In this document: one piece after another, positions 35,012 through 43,503 of the stretch | Position numbering within the stretch: the first letter of the stretch is position 1 | Layout of the letters: every line of letters starts with the position of its first letter | Source: Gammaproteobacteria bacterium | GTDB lineage: Bacteria > Pseudomonadota > Gammaproteobacteria > DSM-16500 | Assembly (NCBI GenBank): GCA_031291255.1 | Contig: JARLJN010000190.1 | Span: 1-43,503, forward strand | Direction: 5' to 3' | Length of the DNA: 43,503 nt | Notes under the pieces: generated by a model | Database searches by the model: none | Told to the model about the DNA's origin: nothing | The model's input: only the letters and a program-made list of their open reading frames with translations | Program-made: the position numbers and the translations under genes

Positions 35012-36277
35012 TTAATCTATTATGAATTCTTTTGTTAATTTTTTTTCTACCGCAACATTTTTTAATTTCACGTAATTCGGCAAACCATTTTTATATGGCG
35101 GATAATCTTCACCCATGATTAACGGTGTTAAATACTCTCTTGCTTTTTCGGTAATTGAAAAGCCATCTTCACTGATATAATCACGCGGTAAATGAATTTC
35201 TACGTTGGCTACTTTTTCTAAATGTGCTTCACCTATAGTCCAAGAATACGGATGATTTGATTTGCGTACGATAATGGGCATAACAGCATTTTTACCGGCT
35301 AATGCAAATTCAACAGCTGTTTTTCCTAAAGCGTAAGCTTGTTCTACATCTGTCTTGGATGCAATGTGACGCGCTGAACGTTGTAAATAATCTGAAATAG
35401 CATAATGATATTTGTAACCTAATTTTTGTTTAATTAGATTTGCAATTAAAGGTGCAACACCGCCTAGTTGTGCGTGACCAAACGCATCTGTGAGCCCTGA
35501 TTCAGATAAGAAAGCTCCGTTTTCATTGTGTAATCCTTCAGACACGACGATTGCGCAATAACCAAATTCTTTGACACAGGCTTGCACGCGTTTTAAAAAT
35601 AATTCAGGTGCAAAAGGAATTTCAGGGAATAAAATAATGTGAGGCGCATCACCTTTTTCTTCCGCGGCTAAACCACTTGCTGCGGCTATCCAACCTGTAT
35701 GCCTTCCCATGACTTCCAATATAAATACTTTAGTTGATGTGAGTGACATGGCTGCAAGATCCATAGCCGCTTCGCGTATAGACACTGCAACGTATTTAGC
35801 AACTGAGCCAAAACCGGGTGAATTGTCAGTAAACGGTAAATCATTATCTATGGTTTTAGGTATGCCTATACATGTAATGGGATAACCTAATTGTTGGCTG
35901 ATGAGTGAAACTTTGTATGCGGTATCTTGTGAGTCACCACCACCGTTGTAGAAAAAATATTTTATATTATGCGCAGAGAATGTTTCGATGAGACGTTCAT
36001 ATTTAGCTTGATGCTTTTCATAAGAACCTAGCATATAACGGCATGACCCAAATGCCCCTGAAGGCGTATGGCGCAGAGCTGCAATATCTTCGGGTGTTTC
36101 AAAGCTGGTATCAATTAAATCCTCGGTCAAGACGCCGCGAATTCCATTTCTCGCAGCAAACACTTTGCCTATGTTATTCGCATGCTGCCTGACAGTTTCA
36201 ATAACGCCACACGCGGAGGCATTAATAACAGCTGTTACGCCGCCAGATTGAGCATATAACGCATTGGGTTTGGTCAT
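35012..36277 (-). CDS. pfp: Pyrophosphate-dependent 6-phosphofructokinase
   Basis: It phosphorylates fructose 6-phosphate with pyrophosphate, reversibly. The PFK fold is shown by YAQSGGVTAVINASACGV, RNGIRGVL, FYNGGGDSQDTA, GIPKTIDNDLPFTDNSPGFG and LEVMGRHTGWIAAASGLA. Two specificity residues mark the PPi type: Asp in GGGDS, where ATP enzymes have Gly, and Lys in PKTIDND, where they have Gly (PGTIDND). It is 421 residues long, and GGAG precedes the ATG. It stands alone. Confidence 0.94.
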   Translation of the reverse strand: MTKPNALYAQSGGVTAVINASACGVIETVRQHANNIGKVFAARNGIRGVLTEDLIDTSFETPEDIAALRHTPSGAFGSCRYMLGSYEKHQAKYERLIETFSAHNIKYFFYNGGGDSQDTAYKVSLISQQLGYPITCIGIPKTIDNDLPFTDNSPGFGSVAKYVAVSIREAAMDLAAMSLTSTKVFILEVMGRHTGWIAAASGLAAEEKGDAPHIILFPEIPFAPELFLKRVQACVKEFGYCAIVVSEGLHNENGAFLSESGLTDAFGHAQLGGVAPLIANLIKQKLGYKYHYAISDYLQRSARHIASKTDVEQAYALGKTAVEFALAGKNAVMPIIVRKSNHPYSWTIGEAHLEKVANVEIHLPRDYISEDGFSITEKAREYLTPLIMGEDYPPYKNGLPNYVKLKNVAVEKKLTKEFIID

Positions 36278-36367
36278 GATGGGGGATTGCTCCAGAAGAG
36301 TAGATAATGCAACAGTAAATGAATATTACTGTTTTTTTGGGGGAGATCAAGGGGGGAATTATAATTT

Positions 36368-36397
36368 GTAGCCCGGACTAAGCGCAGCGAGTCCGGG
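36368..36397 (+). repeat. Single GTAG-type REP
   Basis: gtagcccggactaagcgcag followed by cgagtccggg is one REP with an internal stem cccggact/agtccggg. Outer sequence aatttgtag (36363-36371) and ctacaaatt (36412-36420) also pair, so the whole is a REPIN-like structure whose second REP has been lost. It lies between pfp and the Usp gene. Confidence 0.75.
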
Positions 36398-36439
36398 ATG
36401 ATGGAGATCGACTACAAATTGAGAGAAGCCAATGTTTGT

Positions 36440-36865
36440 TTATAATCTGACTAAATTATTAATGCTTTGTATAAGAGTCAAATTACGTTCTTTTCTCAAG
36501 GTAGATGATTTATGCAATTCGGGAATATTAGAGCTGCTTGCAAGTATAAATTGAGCATTCAGGCTTGCTGCTAATCTTAATACTTCATTTCTAATACGTC
36601 CTGTAATAAGCCATTGATTTGACTTACCTACATTAAGAATTTGGCCTATAGTTGTTAATGATTTTTCAGCTTCTTCATAATATCGTTCTGCTAAAACAAC
36701 AGTTGAAGGAATGCTGAAATAACAAGTCGGTAAGCTAGGTATTACATGAACCAGGTTAAGCTTGATATTCATATCATGCTGGGTGTTAATAGCAGCCTTT
36801 ATAAGATCAATTTCTTCTTCTGTGGTTGCATTTGTAACAAGTAAGACATTCTTTGCTGGCTTCAT
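36440..36865 (-). CDS. Universal stress protein family, divergent
   Basis: About 141 residues. The start KNVLLVTNATTEEEIDLIKAAI, LNLVHVIP and the terminal FILASSSNIPEL...LTLIQSINNL follow the UspA alpha/beta pattern. The ATP-binding GxxG-x9-GS motif near the C-terminus is not present, so it belongs to the non-nucleotide-binding (UspA-like) type or is degenerate. I chose ATG 36865 because GGAG is nine bases upstream; the ATG at 36880 lies too close upstream and has no ribosome site of its own. It may help in stress survival. Confidence 0.8.
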   Translation of the reverse strand: MKPAKNVLLVTNATTEEEIDLIKAAINTQHDMNIKLNLVHVIPSLPTCYFSIPSTVVLAERYYEEAEKSLTTIGQILNVGKSNQWLITGRIRNEVLRLAASLNAQFILASSSNIPELHKSSTLRKERNLTLIQSINNLVRL

Positions 36866-37106
36866 ATAACAGATCTCCATTTTCGTTACGGTCCTATTGT
36901 TGGCGGAGATTAACTACTCACTTTCCAACGGGGGGATACCTATAATCTCACTAAAGTACGCTAAGAGAAATTAGATGAAACGAGTGGGGTAAGTATTAGA
37001 GACCCTGAGGTTGCCCAGGGTTTATACTCATGAGAAATTGAGAAATTGAGATTGAATGATTCAGGCCAAACACTTATGTATAAATAAACTTCAAAATGGT
37101 CTTTTT

Positions 37107-37739
37107 TCACTCTTCATTTATGGGTTCTTGTACGCCATTCGTTAAAACGAGTTTTACTAATTCGGGAACTGATTTTACACTCATTTTTTTCATAACGCTA
37201 GCACGATGCGCTTCAACAGTTTTTAAAGAGATTGATAATTCAGCTGCAACAACTTTATTTTGTTTGCCTGCAACGATGCCTTGCAAAACTTGCACTTCTC
37301 TATGTGAAAGCAATGCGAACTTTGCTTCTGCTTGTGCGTTCTCTTGTTGCTTATCACGATTTGCTTTATCAATGCGTAATGCTTTGTTAATGCTTTCTAA
37401 TAAAACTTGATCGTTAAAAGGCTTTGTTAAAAAATCAATAGCACCCGCTTTCATGACGCGCACTGCAAGAGGGACATCACCATGACCACTAATAAAAACA
37501 ATAGGGAGAGGGGTAGTGCCTAGTGCGTTTAATTGGGTTTGTAACTCAGGTCCGCTCATGCCTGGCATGCGTACATCTAACAATAAGCAGCCTGGTTGGT
37601 AGGGATCATAGTCATTTAAAAAATCTTGTGCGCGTATATATGTTTTAGCTTTTAGTCCGACAGATTCAATTACCCAAGATAACGATTCAACCATCGCTTG
37701 ATCATCATCCACAACATATACAATCGGTTCAATAGACAT
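37107..37739 (-). CDS. FixJ-type response regulator
   Basis: A 210-residue regulator with a receiver domain (VYVVDDDQAMVESL; phosphorylated Asp55 in CLLLDVRMPGMSG; Lys in DFLTKPF) and a LuxR/FixJ helix-turn-helix (LSHREVQVLQGIVAGKQNKVVAAELSISLKTVEAHRASVM). It activates target promoters once phosphorylated by the kinase encoded nine bases upstream. The targets cannot be read from the window. The end of the gene has no clear terminator. Confidence 0.93.
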   Translation of the reverse strand: MSIEPIVYVVDDDQAMVESLSWVIESVGLKAKTYIRAQDFLNDYDPYQPGCLLLDVRMPGMSGPELQTQLNALGTTPLPIVFISGHGDVPLAVRVMKAGAIDFLTKPFNDQVLLESINKALRIDKANRDKQQENAQAEAKFALLSHREVQVLQGIVAGKQNKVVAAELSISLKTVEAHRASVMKKMSVKSVPELVKLVLTNGVQEPINEE

Positions 37740-37748
37740 AGGTCTCTC

Positions 37749-39326
37749 CTAAACAACGGGTAAAGTAAATCGTATCCAACTTTGTTTGTGTGTGTTGGGA
37801 TTGATAGTAAATTGGCCGCCATGTGCTTCTATGATAGATCGGCAAATAGCTAAGCCCATGCCTCTTCCGTGCGCTTTGGTTGTAAAAAAAGGTTTGAATA
37901 CCTTTGAGATCATTTCTTTGGAAAATCCCGGACCTGTATCGCTGACTGTAATTTCAATGAATGATTCTTCAATAGGTTTGGTTTGTATGTGTATTCTACG
38001 ATCTCGTGGCGCGATTTCTTTCATGGCTTCAATCGCATTTTGTATCATATTTAACATAACTTGTTGAAGTTGGATTTTATCTGCAATAATGAGCGGTAAA
38101 TCTTTATCGAGTTCAAAATCTATTTTTGCTTTTGATAGGTTAAGTTCATTACGAATAAAGCTCGCTGTCTCACGAATAATACTGTTAACTTTGCACGTTG
38201 TTTTAATTAATTGTCCTTTGCAGAAAAAGTTTTTTAGCCGATGAATCACTTCGCCAGCGCGCTCTGCTTGAGCGACTGCTTTTTCCATAATTTCTGTTAA
38301 TTGAGCTGCGTCATCATTTCCTTTTTGTAAATGACGTACACATCCGCGAGTATAATTCACGATAGCCGCTAAAGGTTGACTAATTTCATGTGCCATACCT
38401 GAAGCCATTTCTTCCATAGTACTTAAGCGGAAAACATGTGCCAGCTGTTGGCCGCGTACACGTGCTTTTTTGTCTAGTACTCGTTCTGTGACATCACGGG
38501 AGGCGGCTTGTATTTCTTTGATAAAATGTTTTTCTTCATCACGTATTAAGCGTAAGTTGCTTTCAAACCAGCAATAATCACCTTCTTTTTTACGAATGCG
38601 ATAGGTAACAGTTTGATGATTAGGTGTTTGCTTGCGTCGATTAAATACTTTTCTGACTTTTGCGACATCTTCATGATGAATCAGTTTAAATAAATTGAAT
38701 CCGACGAGTTCATCTGCGGTGTAGCCCAACCATGTTTTACAAGATACCGATAAATATAAATAGGTTCCATCTGTAGTATGTCTGGAAATCACATCCGTAG
38801 AATTTTCAGCTAATAAATGGAAACGCAATTCACTTTCGCGTAGATTTTTTTCATTCTGTTCCAATGTGTGAAGATTTTTTAAGAGTAACGCTTGGCTTAA
38901 ATACAATGTTTCTCTAAATTCATTATTTTCGCGCAAGAGATTTGCTGTTAATTTTTGTAAGTCTGTGAGTTCACTTCTCATCTCTGAAATATTGTAATGC
39001 GTGAGTAGCGTAACGGATTTAGATGAGTGTGTGGATGGGAGTAAAGTGGCTGTGCTTTTGCAAACCCCTTTAGAACCATTTTTATGAAAGTAAGCTGTTT
39101 CAGCCAGCCATTTTTTTTGTTGAGGAAGTATATTTTGAATAATTTTATGGAAAGGCTGACTGTGTGCGTAAATTAAGTTAATAGATCGACCCACGACTTC
39201 TTTTTTTGAGTAGCCAAACAGTGCTGTTGCATGTTGATTCCAATCAATGACACGGCCGCTTTTGTCTAGCAGTACAGCGCTATCAGTCATAGCATCAAAA
39301 ATGGAATGAATGTAATCTTCTTTCAT
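37749..39326 (-). CDS. PAS-domain histidine kinase, FixL-like
   Basis: The 525-residue soluble kinase has PAS domain 1 (about residues 5-115: IFDAMTDSAVLLDKSGRVIDWN), a coiled coil (about 115-165), PAS domain 2 plus PAC (about 166-282: FHLLAENSTDVISRHTTDG), a HisKA box with His313 in MASGMAHEISQPLAAIVNY, and an HATPase with QVMLNMIQNAIEAM, DTGPGF and TTKAHGRGMGLAICRS. No transmembrane segments are present. A heme-type PAS as in true FixL is not evident, so the signal is unknown. It forms an operon with the FixJ-like regulator, and mpl diverges. Confidence 0.93.
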   Translation of the reverse strand: MKEDYIHSIFDAMTDSAVLLDKSGRVIDWNQHATALFGYSKKEVVGRSINLIYAHSQPFHKIIQNILPQQKKWLAETAYFHKNGSKGVCKSTATLLPSTHSSKSVTLLTHYNISEMRSELTDLQKLTANLLRENNEFRETLYLSQALLLKNLHTLEQNEKNLRESELRFHLLAENSTDVISRHTTDGTYLYLSVSCKTWLGYTADELVGFNLFKLIHHEDVAKVRKVFNRRKQTPNHQTVTYRIRKKEGDYCWFESNLRLIRDEEKHFIKEIQAASRDVTERVLDKKARVRGQQLAHVFRLSTMEEMASGMAHEISQPLAAIVNYTRGCVRHLQKGNDDAAQLTEIMEKAVAQAERAGEVIHRLKNFFCKGQLIKTTCKVNSIIRETASFIRNELNLSKAKIDFELDKDLPLIIADKIQLQQVMLNMIQNAIEAMKEIAPRDRRIHIQTKPIEESFIEITVSDTGPGFSKEMISKVFKPFFTTKAHGRGMGLAICRSIIEAHGGQFTINPNTHKQSWIRFTLPVV

Positions 39327-39473
39327 ACTTGCTTATCCTTAAGCATAATCTTTAAGAGATTCAGATCTGAAAATAGTAAGTCGCTTCCATCGAACTTACG
39401 TTACTTACATCACACTATCAGTATAATAGCATAACAACGATAACAAAATAGTAGCTGATTATGTGAGAGACAA

Positions 39474-40823
39474 ATGAAAATTCATATTTTGGGAATCTGT
39501 GGCACATTTATGGCCGGTGTTGCACAGTTAGCAAGACAAAGTGGTCATGAAGTTTCCGGTTCTGATCTGAATGTTTATCCTCCTATGAGCACTCAGTTAG
39601 CTGCTCAGGGCATACAATTAATGACGGGTTTTGATCCCTCTCATATAGATCAGACTGTGGACTGCGTCATTGTGGGTAATGTTATCAGCCGCGGCAATCC
39701 ACTGATGGAAACTATTTTAGAAAAGAAAATCCCCTATTATTCAGGCCCTCAGTGGCTAGCTGAAACGATTTTGAAAGATAGGTGGGTGTTAGCTGTTGCA
39801 GGGACTCACGGAAAAACAACCACGACGAGTCTATTAGCTTGGATGTTGGATTATGTTGGCTTAATGCCAGGTTTTTTGGTGGGGGGTGTGCCAGAAAATT
39901 TTGGGGTCTCTGCGCGTTTAGGTGAACAGCCTTATTTTGTCATCGAAGCGGATGAGTATGACAGCGCATTTTTCGATAAGCGTTCTAAGTTCATACATTA
40001 TCATCCTCAAACGTTAATAATGAATAATCTTGAATATGATCATGCTGATATTTTCCCCGATTTAGACGCTGTTAAAAAACAATTCCAATATCTTGTTAGA
40101 ACGGTTCCGGGCAATGGGCTGATTATACGGCAGGCTCAAGATGAGAATATTACTTCAGTGTTAGAGCAGGGTTGTTGGACACCTACGGCAACATTTGGTT
40201 TGAAAGGCGGGGATTGGCAAGCAAAATTACAGCAGGCCGATGGTTCTGAATTTGATGTGTATTTTAACAATCAATTAATGGGCACAGTGAAGTGGAGTTT
40301 ATTGGGGCTGCACAATGTACAAAATGCGTTAGCTGCTCTGGCTGCTGCGCATCATGTTCAAGCACCAATAGAACAGGCGATTGAAAGTTTGGGTTCATTT
40401 AAAAATGTAAAGCGGCGCTTAGAAATAAAAGGCCAAGTTAACGGCGTGACGTTGTATGATGATTTTGCTCACCATCCTACGGCTATAGCGACTACATTGG
40501 CGGGTTTACGTGCAAAAGTCGGTAAGCAAAGAATGATAGTGGTTTTAGAGTTTGGTTCTTATACTATGCGCACTGGCGTTCATAGGGAAAGGCTGCAAGA
40601 AGCCCTGATTGATGCCGACCTTGTCATGTGTAAACGCCCTGAAGCCGATACTTGGGGCTTAGAGCGGGCTTTGTCTGGTCTACATCAGCCTGCAACGTTA
40701 TATGATAATGTAGATGCGCTGGTAGCGGGATTAGTAGAGCAGGCTAAAAAGGATGATCATATTGTCATTATGAGTAATTCAGGGTTTGGCGGCATACATG
40801 AAAAGCTTTTAAAGGCGCTGTAA
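39474..40823 (+). CDS. mpl: UDP-MurNAc:L-Ala-gamma-D-Glu-meso-DAP ligase (peptide recycling)
   Basis: Mpl reattaches the murein tripeptide recovered from cell-wall turnover to UDP-MurNAc. Marks are MKIHILGICGTFMAGVAQLARQSGHEVSGSD at the N-terminus, the ATP loop AVAGTHGKTTTTSLLAWML, VIEADEYDSAFFDKRSKF (Mpl-specific), NNLEYDHADIFPDL, LGLHNVQNALAAL, YDDFAHHPTAI and the C-terminal NSGFGGIH. The 449 residues are of standard length. It is the first gene of a short run with a small membrane peptide and apaG. Divergent from the histidine kinase. Confidence 0.96.
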   Translation: MKIHILGICGTFMAGVAQLARQSGHEVSGSDLNVYPPMSTQLAAQGIQLMTGFDPSHIDQTVDCVIVGNVISRGNPLMETILEKKIPYYSGPQWLAETILKDRWVLAVAGTHGKTTTTSLLAWMLDYVGLMPGFLVGGVPENFGVSARLGEQPYFVIEADEYDSAFFDKRSKFIHYHPQTLIMNNLEYDHADIFPDLDAVKKQFQYLVRTVPGNGLIIRQAQDENITSVLEQGCWTPTATFGLKGGDWQAKLQQADGSEFDVYFNNQLMGTVKWSLLGLHNVQNALAALAAAHHVQAPIEQAIESLGSFKNVKRRLEIKGQVNGVTLYDDFAHHPTAIATTLAGLRAKVGKQRMIVVLEFGSYTMRTGVHRERLQEALIDADLVMCKRPEADTWGLERALSGLHQPATLYDNVDALVAGLVEQAKKDDHIVIMSNSGFGGIHEKLLKAL

Positions 40824-40832
40824 GGAGCAAAA

Positions 40833-40937
40833 ATGCATACTAAAAAATATAAAGATCAAACTTTTACAAAGCAGAATGCTTTATTAGGTTTATTTGCCTA
40901 TTTGGCTGTAATAATAATTGTTGTGCTAATAGTTTAA
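40833..40937 (+). CDS. 34-residue single-span membrane peptide
   Basis: A short gene lies between mpl and apaG. TAAGGAGCAAAA gives a strong ribosome site (GGAG six to seven bases before ATG 40833). The peptide begins MHTKKYKDQTFTKQN, basic and polar. It ends in about 19 hydrophobic residues (ALLGLFAYLAVIIIVVLIV), a single transmembrane helix with the N-terminus inside. The stop TAA is at 40935. The gaps to both neighbours are under ten bases, so it is in the operon. The function is unknown. Confidence 0.7.
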   Translation: MHTKKYKDQTFTKQNALLGLFAYLAVIIIVVLIV

Positions 40938-40945
40938 GGTCAATA

Positions 40946-41350
40946 ATGAAATCTAAAAAAAATGCTATTCAAATTAAAACTGCTACATATTATTTAGCAG
41001 ATCAATCCTCTATAGAAGCGCAGCGATATATTTGGTCGTATGATATTACTATCATCAATAATAGTGATGAAATTATTCAACTTTTAAATCGCTATTGGCA
41101 AATAACAGATAGCAAAGGAAATATAGAAGAAGTGAAAGGCCCAGGTGTAGTTGGATTACAACCTATTATCAAGCCAGGCAAAGAGTTTGCATATAGCAGT
41201 TTTTGTCAACTCAACACACCACAAGGTACTATGAAAGGTCATTATGAAATGCAAACATTGGATGACAAGCAATTTTTAGTGGAAATTCCAAAATTTGATT
41301 TAACATCACCTTCTGCAAATGCACATGCGTTGAGATCGAGATTGCATTAA
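40946..41350 (+). CDS. apaG: ApaG-domain protein
   Basis: ApaG is a small fibronectin-III-like protein linked to cobalt/magnesium resistance and diadenosine tetraphosphate control. The 134 residues show the family pattern: IQIKTATYYLADQSSIEAQRYIWSYDITIINNSD, QLLNRYWQITDSKGN, EVKGPGVVGLQPIIKPGKEF, PQGTMKGHYEM and FLVEIPKFDL. AAGGT precedes ATG 40946. It overlaps the convergent phospholipase D-like gene by four bases. Confidence 0.93.
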   Translation: MKSKKNAIQIKTATYYLADQSSIEAQRYIWSYDITIINNSDEIIQLLNRYWQITDSKGNIEEVKGPGVVGLQPIIKPGKEFAYSSFCQLNTPQGTMKGHYEMQTLDDKQFLVEIPKFDLTSPSANAHALRSRLH

Positions 41351-42423
41351 TCAATTATTTTTTTGCGGTAATGCTTTTTGTGTTTATGATGCTGATGAGC
41401 ATACCGTTTGATTTCTTTTATCAGCATGACTGATATAGCGGGTAGTTTATAAGCTGTTTTTATAGGGGTTATTTTGCCTTTCCAGTCATTATCAAATGTT
41501 TCTTTTAGCTGAGTCATAACCGCAGGGTCGCGTGTGATAATGGCTAACTCTCGATTTTTATCTATAGAAGCTTTGGTTAAATTAATAGAGCCCAATATCG
41601 CAGTCTTGTTATCTATGATAATAACTTTGGCATGTATGTAATAGTGTTTGCTGAAATATAGATTCACACCAGCACGTGTTAAATAATTATATTTTTTAGC
41701 GGGATGTTTATCATCATGCGTAGATGTGATGATAGAAACACTTACGCCATTACGTGCAGCGCGTGCAAGCGCACCTATGATTTGATAATCACTGATCGTT
41801 TCTGCATAAATTTTTAATGACGAGTGAGCGCTTTGAATTTGGCTAAGTAATTTTTCGCGACTGTTATTCGGGCTCCAAATTAAATCTGGATGATAAACAT
41901 TTATTTTTTTATGTTGATAGTCAGCATTAAAGACTTGTTGTATTTCGTTAATCTCGCTGGGATCAGAAATTTTTAAAGCAAAGTTACGTTCGTTTTTAAA
42001 AGTAGAATGCGTAAAGTTGAATGTCATTATGATTGCGTTTGTGTTGTCAGTGAGTAATGTTTTTTGATGTGTGAGTTGGAAATCACCGTCTGGCCATACA
42101 AATGGAATCGTATTATTTTTTAGGTAGTTTATTACATTGCTATTTTCAGTTTCAGCTCGATAAGGATAATGCTGTAACAACACTCTGACATGTTTATTAT
42201 TTTTGTTAGCATTATTTAATGCGTTAGCAAATTGCATATCAGTAAAACCATACATCACTAAATCAACGGATGATTTAGCTTCTTGTATAGTTTGCAAAAT
42301 AGGAGCAGCGCCGCGATCCGGTTCTATAATTAATTCGGGTTGAGCGCAGCATAATGATGAGTAAATTAAGAAAGATAACAATAAACCTATTTTATTAAAC
42401 CGTTTCGCGACCTGCAAATGCAT
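41347..42423 (-). CDS. Exported phospholipase D-like protein
   Basis: The 358-residue PLD-superfamily protein has two HKD motifs: [22 protein letters not shown] (His119, Lys121, Asp126) and [21 protein letters not shown]. Both appear intact. These enzymes hydrolyse or transfer phosphodiester bonds in lipids or nucleic acids. A signal peptide (about 27 residues, [15 protein letters not shown]) directs it out of the cytoplasm. The last ~20 residues are His/Lys-rich ([13 protein letters not shown]), perhaps to bind lipid, metal or nucleic acid. Its start overlaps the end of recR by 29 bases. It may act on host lipids. Confidence 0.9.
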   Translation of the reverse strand: MHLQVAKRFNKIGLLLSFLIYSSLCCAQPELIIEPDRGAAPILQTIQEAKSSVDLVMYGFTDMQFANALNNANKNNKHVRVLLQHYPYRAETENSNVINYLKNNTIPFVWPDGDFQLTHQKTLLTDNTNAIIMTFNFTHSTFKNERNFALKISDPSEINEIQQVFNADYQHKKINVYHPDLIWSPNNSREKLLSQIQSAHSSLKIYAETISDYQIIGALARAARNGVSVSIITSTHDDKHPAKKYNYLTRAGVNLYFSKHYYIHAKVIIIDNKTAILGSINLTKASIDKNRELAIITRDPAVMTQLKETFDNDWKGKITPIKTAYKLPAISVMLIKEIKRYAHQHHKHKKHYRKKIID

Positions 42424-42991
42424 GAGCTAAGGTTCCGCTGTCTATATATTCTAATTCGCCACCTAACGGTACACCATGAGCAATGCGTGTGGCTTTGATG
42501 GAATAGTGTTTCACTAATTCTGAAATATAATGTGCTGTAGCTTCACCTTCGATAGTGGGATTAGTGGCTAATATCACTTCTTTGATGGTGCCGTTTTTGA
42601 GTAGTATAGTTAATTCATTGATTCCTATGTCTTCAGGTCCTACACCATCAAGAGGTGATAAATGACCCATCAACACAAAATATAATCCTCTAAAACTTCC
42701 CATTTGTTCCACAGCTACCATATCGACTGGGCTTTCAACTATGCATAACAAATTGGGATCGCGATTCGGAGAAGCGCATAATTTACAACGCTCTGATTCG
42801 CTAAAGGTGCGGCAGTTTTTGCAATGACCTATGTGTTCCATCGCTTGTATTAAGGTATGTGCTAATCGTTTGCCGTTATCTCGCCCCCGCTCTAATAATT
42901 GAAATGCCATACGCTGCGCGGTTTTAGGGCCTACGCCAGGTAAATAGCGTAACGCATCAATCAATTGTTCGAGTAAAGGGCTGGATAACAT
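42395..42991 (-). CDS. recR: Recombination protein RecR
   Basis: RecR acts with RecO/RecF to load RecA at gaps. The protein has an N-terminal helix-hairpin-helix ([21 protein letters not shown]), a zinc finger ([16 protein letters not shown]) and a Toprim domain ([38 protein letters not shown]...[18 protein letters not shown], and the [16 protein letters not shown] end). The 198 residues are typical. It follows ybaB by six bases, the conserved dnaX-ybaB-recR order. Confidence 0.97.
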   Translation of the reverse strand: MLSSPLLEQLIDALRYLPGVGPKTAQRMAFQLLERGRDNGKRLAHTLIQAMEHIGHCKNCRTFSESERCKLCASPNRDPNLLCIVESPVDMVAVEQMGSFRGLYFVLMGHLSPLDGVGPEDIGINELTILLKNGTIKEVILATNPTIEGEATAHYISELVKHYSIKATRIAHGVPLGGELEYIDSGTLAHAFAGRETV

Positions 42992-42997
42992 AAGAGA

Positions 42998-43327
42998 TTA
43001 TTTTCCTGGTAAATCAAAACCGTCTGGGAGTTTGAAACCTGACAAACCTGACATTCTGTCACGAGTGCCTTTTTCAATTTTGTCGCTTGCATCATTAATT
43101 GCTGCAGCAATTAAATCTTCAATAACAGTTTTTTCTTCGGTTAAAAGAGAAGGGTCTAGCGTAACGCGTTTTGCATAATGCTGGCCTGTCATGGTGATTT
43201 TTACAAGGCCGCCGCCGGATTGACCTGTGACTTCCATTTCAGCGATTTGCTTTTGGATTTCTTGCATTTTTTTCTGCATTTCTTGCGCTTTTTTCATCAA
43301 GTCGCCTAAGCCGGCTTTACTATTCAT
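42998..43327 (-). CDS. ybaB: Nucleoid-associated protein YbaB/EbfC
   Basis: This 109-residue DNA-binding dimer of the YbaB/EbfC family has an N-terminal Met/Gln/Lys-rich helix (LGDLMKKAQEMQKKMQEIQKQIAEMEVTGQSGGGLVKI), a central beta sheet (VTLDPSLL) and a C-terminal helix (LIAAAINDASDKIEKGTRDRMSGL). GGATCACC precedes the ATG. In most gammaproteobacteria dnaX lies directly upstream; here the contig ends before it could be seen, and the 176 bases upstream do not show the end of dnaX. Confidence 0.95.
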   Translation of the reverse strand: MNSKAGLGDLMKKAQEMQKKMQEIQKQIAEMEVTGQSGGGLVKITMTGQHYAKRVTLDPSLLTEEKTVIEDLIAAAINDASDKIEKGTRDRMSGLSGFKLPDGFDLPGK

Positions 43328-43503
43328 GGTGATCCTCGTAGTTGTCTAAATGATGTTGGGTATGTTAACAAAGCTATAAAGCCATAGCAATTGTAGGTGG
43401 TAAGGTAAACGCTAGCCGTAGGTTGGGTTTGGTTGGTTTTTTTATCACAACCACAACAATAATTTTTTGTTTTTTGAAAAAAAAAAAAAACAACACACAA
43501 AAT
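43328..43503. other. Low-complexity contig end
   Basis: The segment holds no gene. From about 43430 it consists of G/T-rich and then A/C-rich strings, including a run of 14 A and the quasi-palindrome gtttggttggttttttt / tcacaaccacaacaa. This is unlike the rest of the window and resembles unreliable sequence at an assembly edge. The promoter of ybaB, if it has its own, would lie in 43328-43420. Confidence 0.6.

Overview
The window looks like a chromosomal segment of an AT-rich gammaproteobacterium, most probably of the order Legionellales (Legionella, Coxiella, Berkiella or Aquicella-like). This rests on three things: the conserved block mutS / pncC / recA-recX-alaS-lysC-csrA followed by tRNA-Ser and tRNA-Arg; host-associated style proteins (ankyrin repeats, a eukaryote-like histidine acid phosphatase, a small protein with eukaryotic docking motifs); and a pyrophosphate-type phosphofructokinase. 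The assignment is inference from gene order and protein style. No 16S gene is present.

Layout. 1-135 is the right end of an ISL3-type insertion sequence. 409-485 is tRNA-Arg(TCG). 715-2589 is a membrane GGDEF/EAL protein facing acetate kinase (ackA). Next on the minus strand are an 82-residue protein with SILK and RVxF-like motifs and a degenerate DnaQ-like protein, then tRNA-Arg(ACG) and tRNA-Ser(GCT). 6247-12136 is the housekeeping run csrA, lysC, alaS, recX, recA. 12389-17244 holds an unknown protein, pncC, mutS and a secreted acid phosphatase. 17249-18902 is a three-gene HipB-HipS-HipT toxin-antitoxin module with a promoter and two matching palindromic operators. 19026-22073 is rluB, scpB and scpA, with a MazEF-type module inserted antisense between scpB and scpA. 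22152-26963 is tsaC/sua5, isocitrate dehydrogenase, murF and an orphan parB. 27051-30664 is an accessory patch: an ankyrin protein, a small unknown protein, a secreted pentapeptide-repeat protein, and a membrane protein with an internal duplication and a Fur-like box upstream.

30943-32007 is pilT. From 32008 to 35011 lies a mobile island: a REP-associated tyrosine transposase (RAYT) with a DnaA-domain-IV-like tail, an IS66 accessory-protein remnant, an unknown gene behind an (AT)8 tract, a PNPOx-like flavoprotein, and at least seven copies of a GGGGTCAGATGAAATC element, several of them palindromic. 35012-39326 is PPi-phosphofructokinase, a divergent universal stress protein and a FixLJ-like two-component system. 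39474-41350 is mpl, a 34-residue membrane peptide and apaG. 41347-43327 is a secreted phospholipase D-like protein, recR and ybaB. The last ~70 bases are low complexity and look like a contig edge.

Several dispersed palindromic families are visible: a GTAG-type REP/REPIN family (2610, 26077, 30831, 36368), a GGTGGGTTA...TAACCCACC hairpin with a covarying base pair (4173 and 7996), and the GGGGTCAG family around the RAYT. The strongest leads are the HipBST module with paired operators, the putative PP1-docking protein, the RAYT island, the possible AT-tract phase switch, and the Fur-box-linked duplicated membrane protein.
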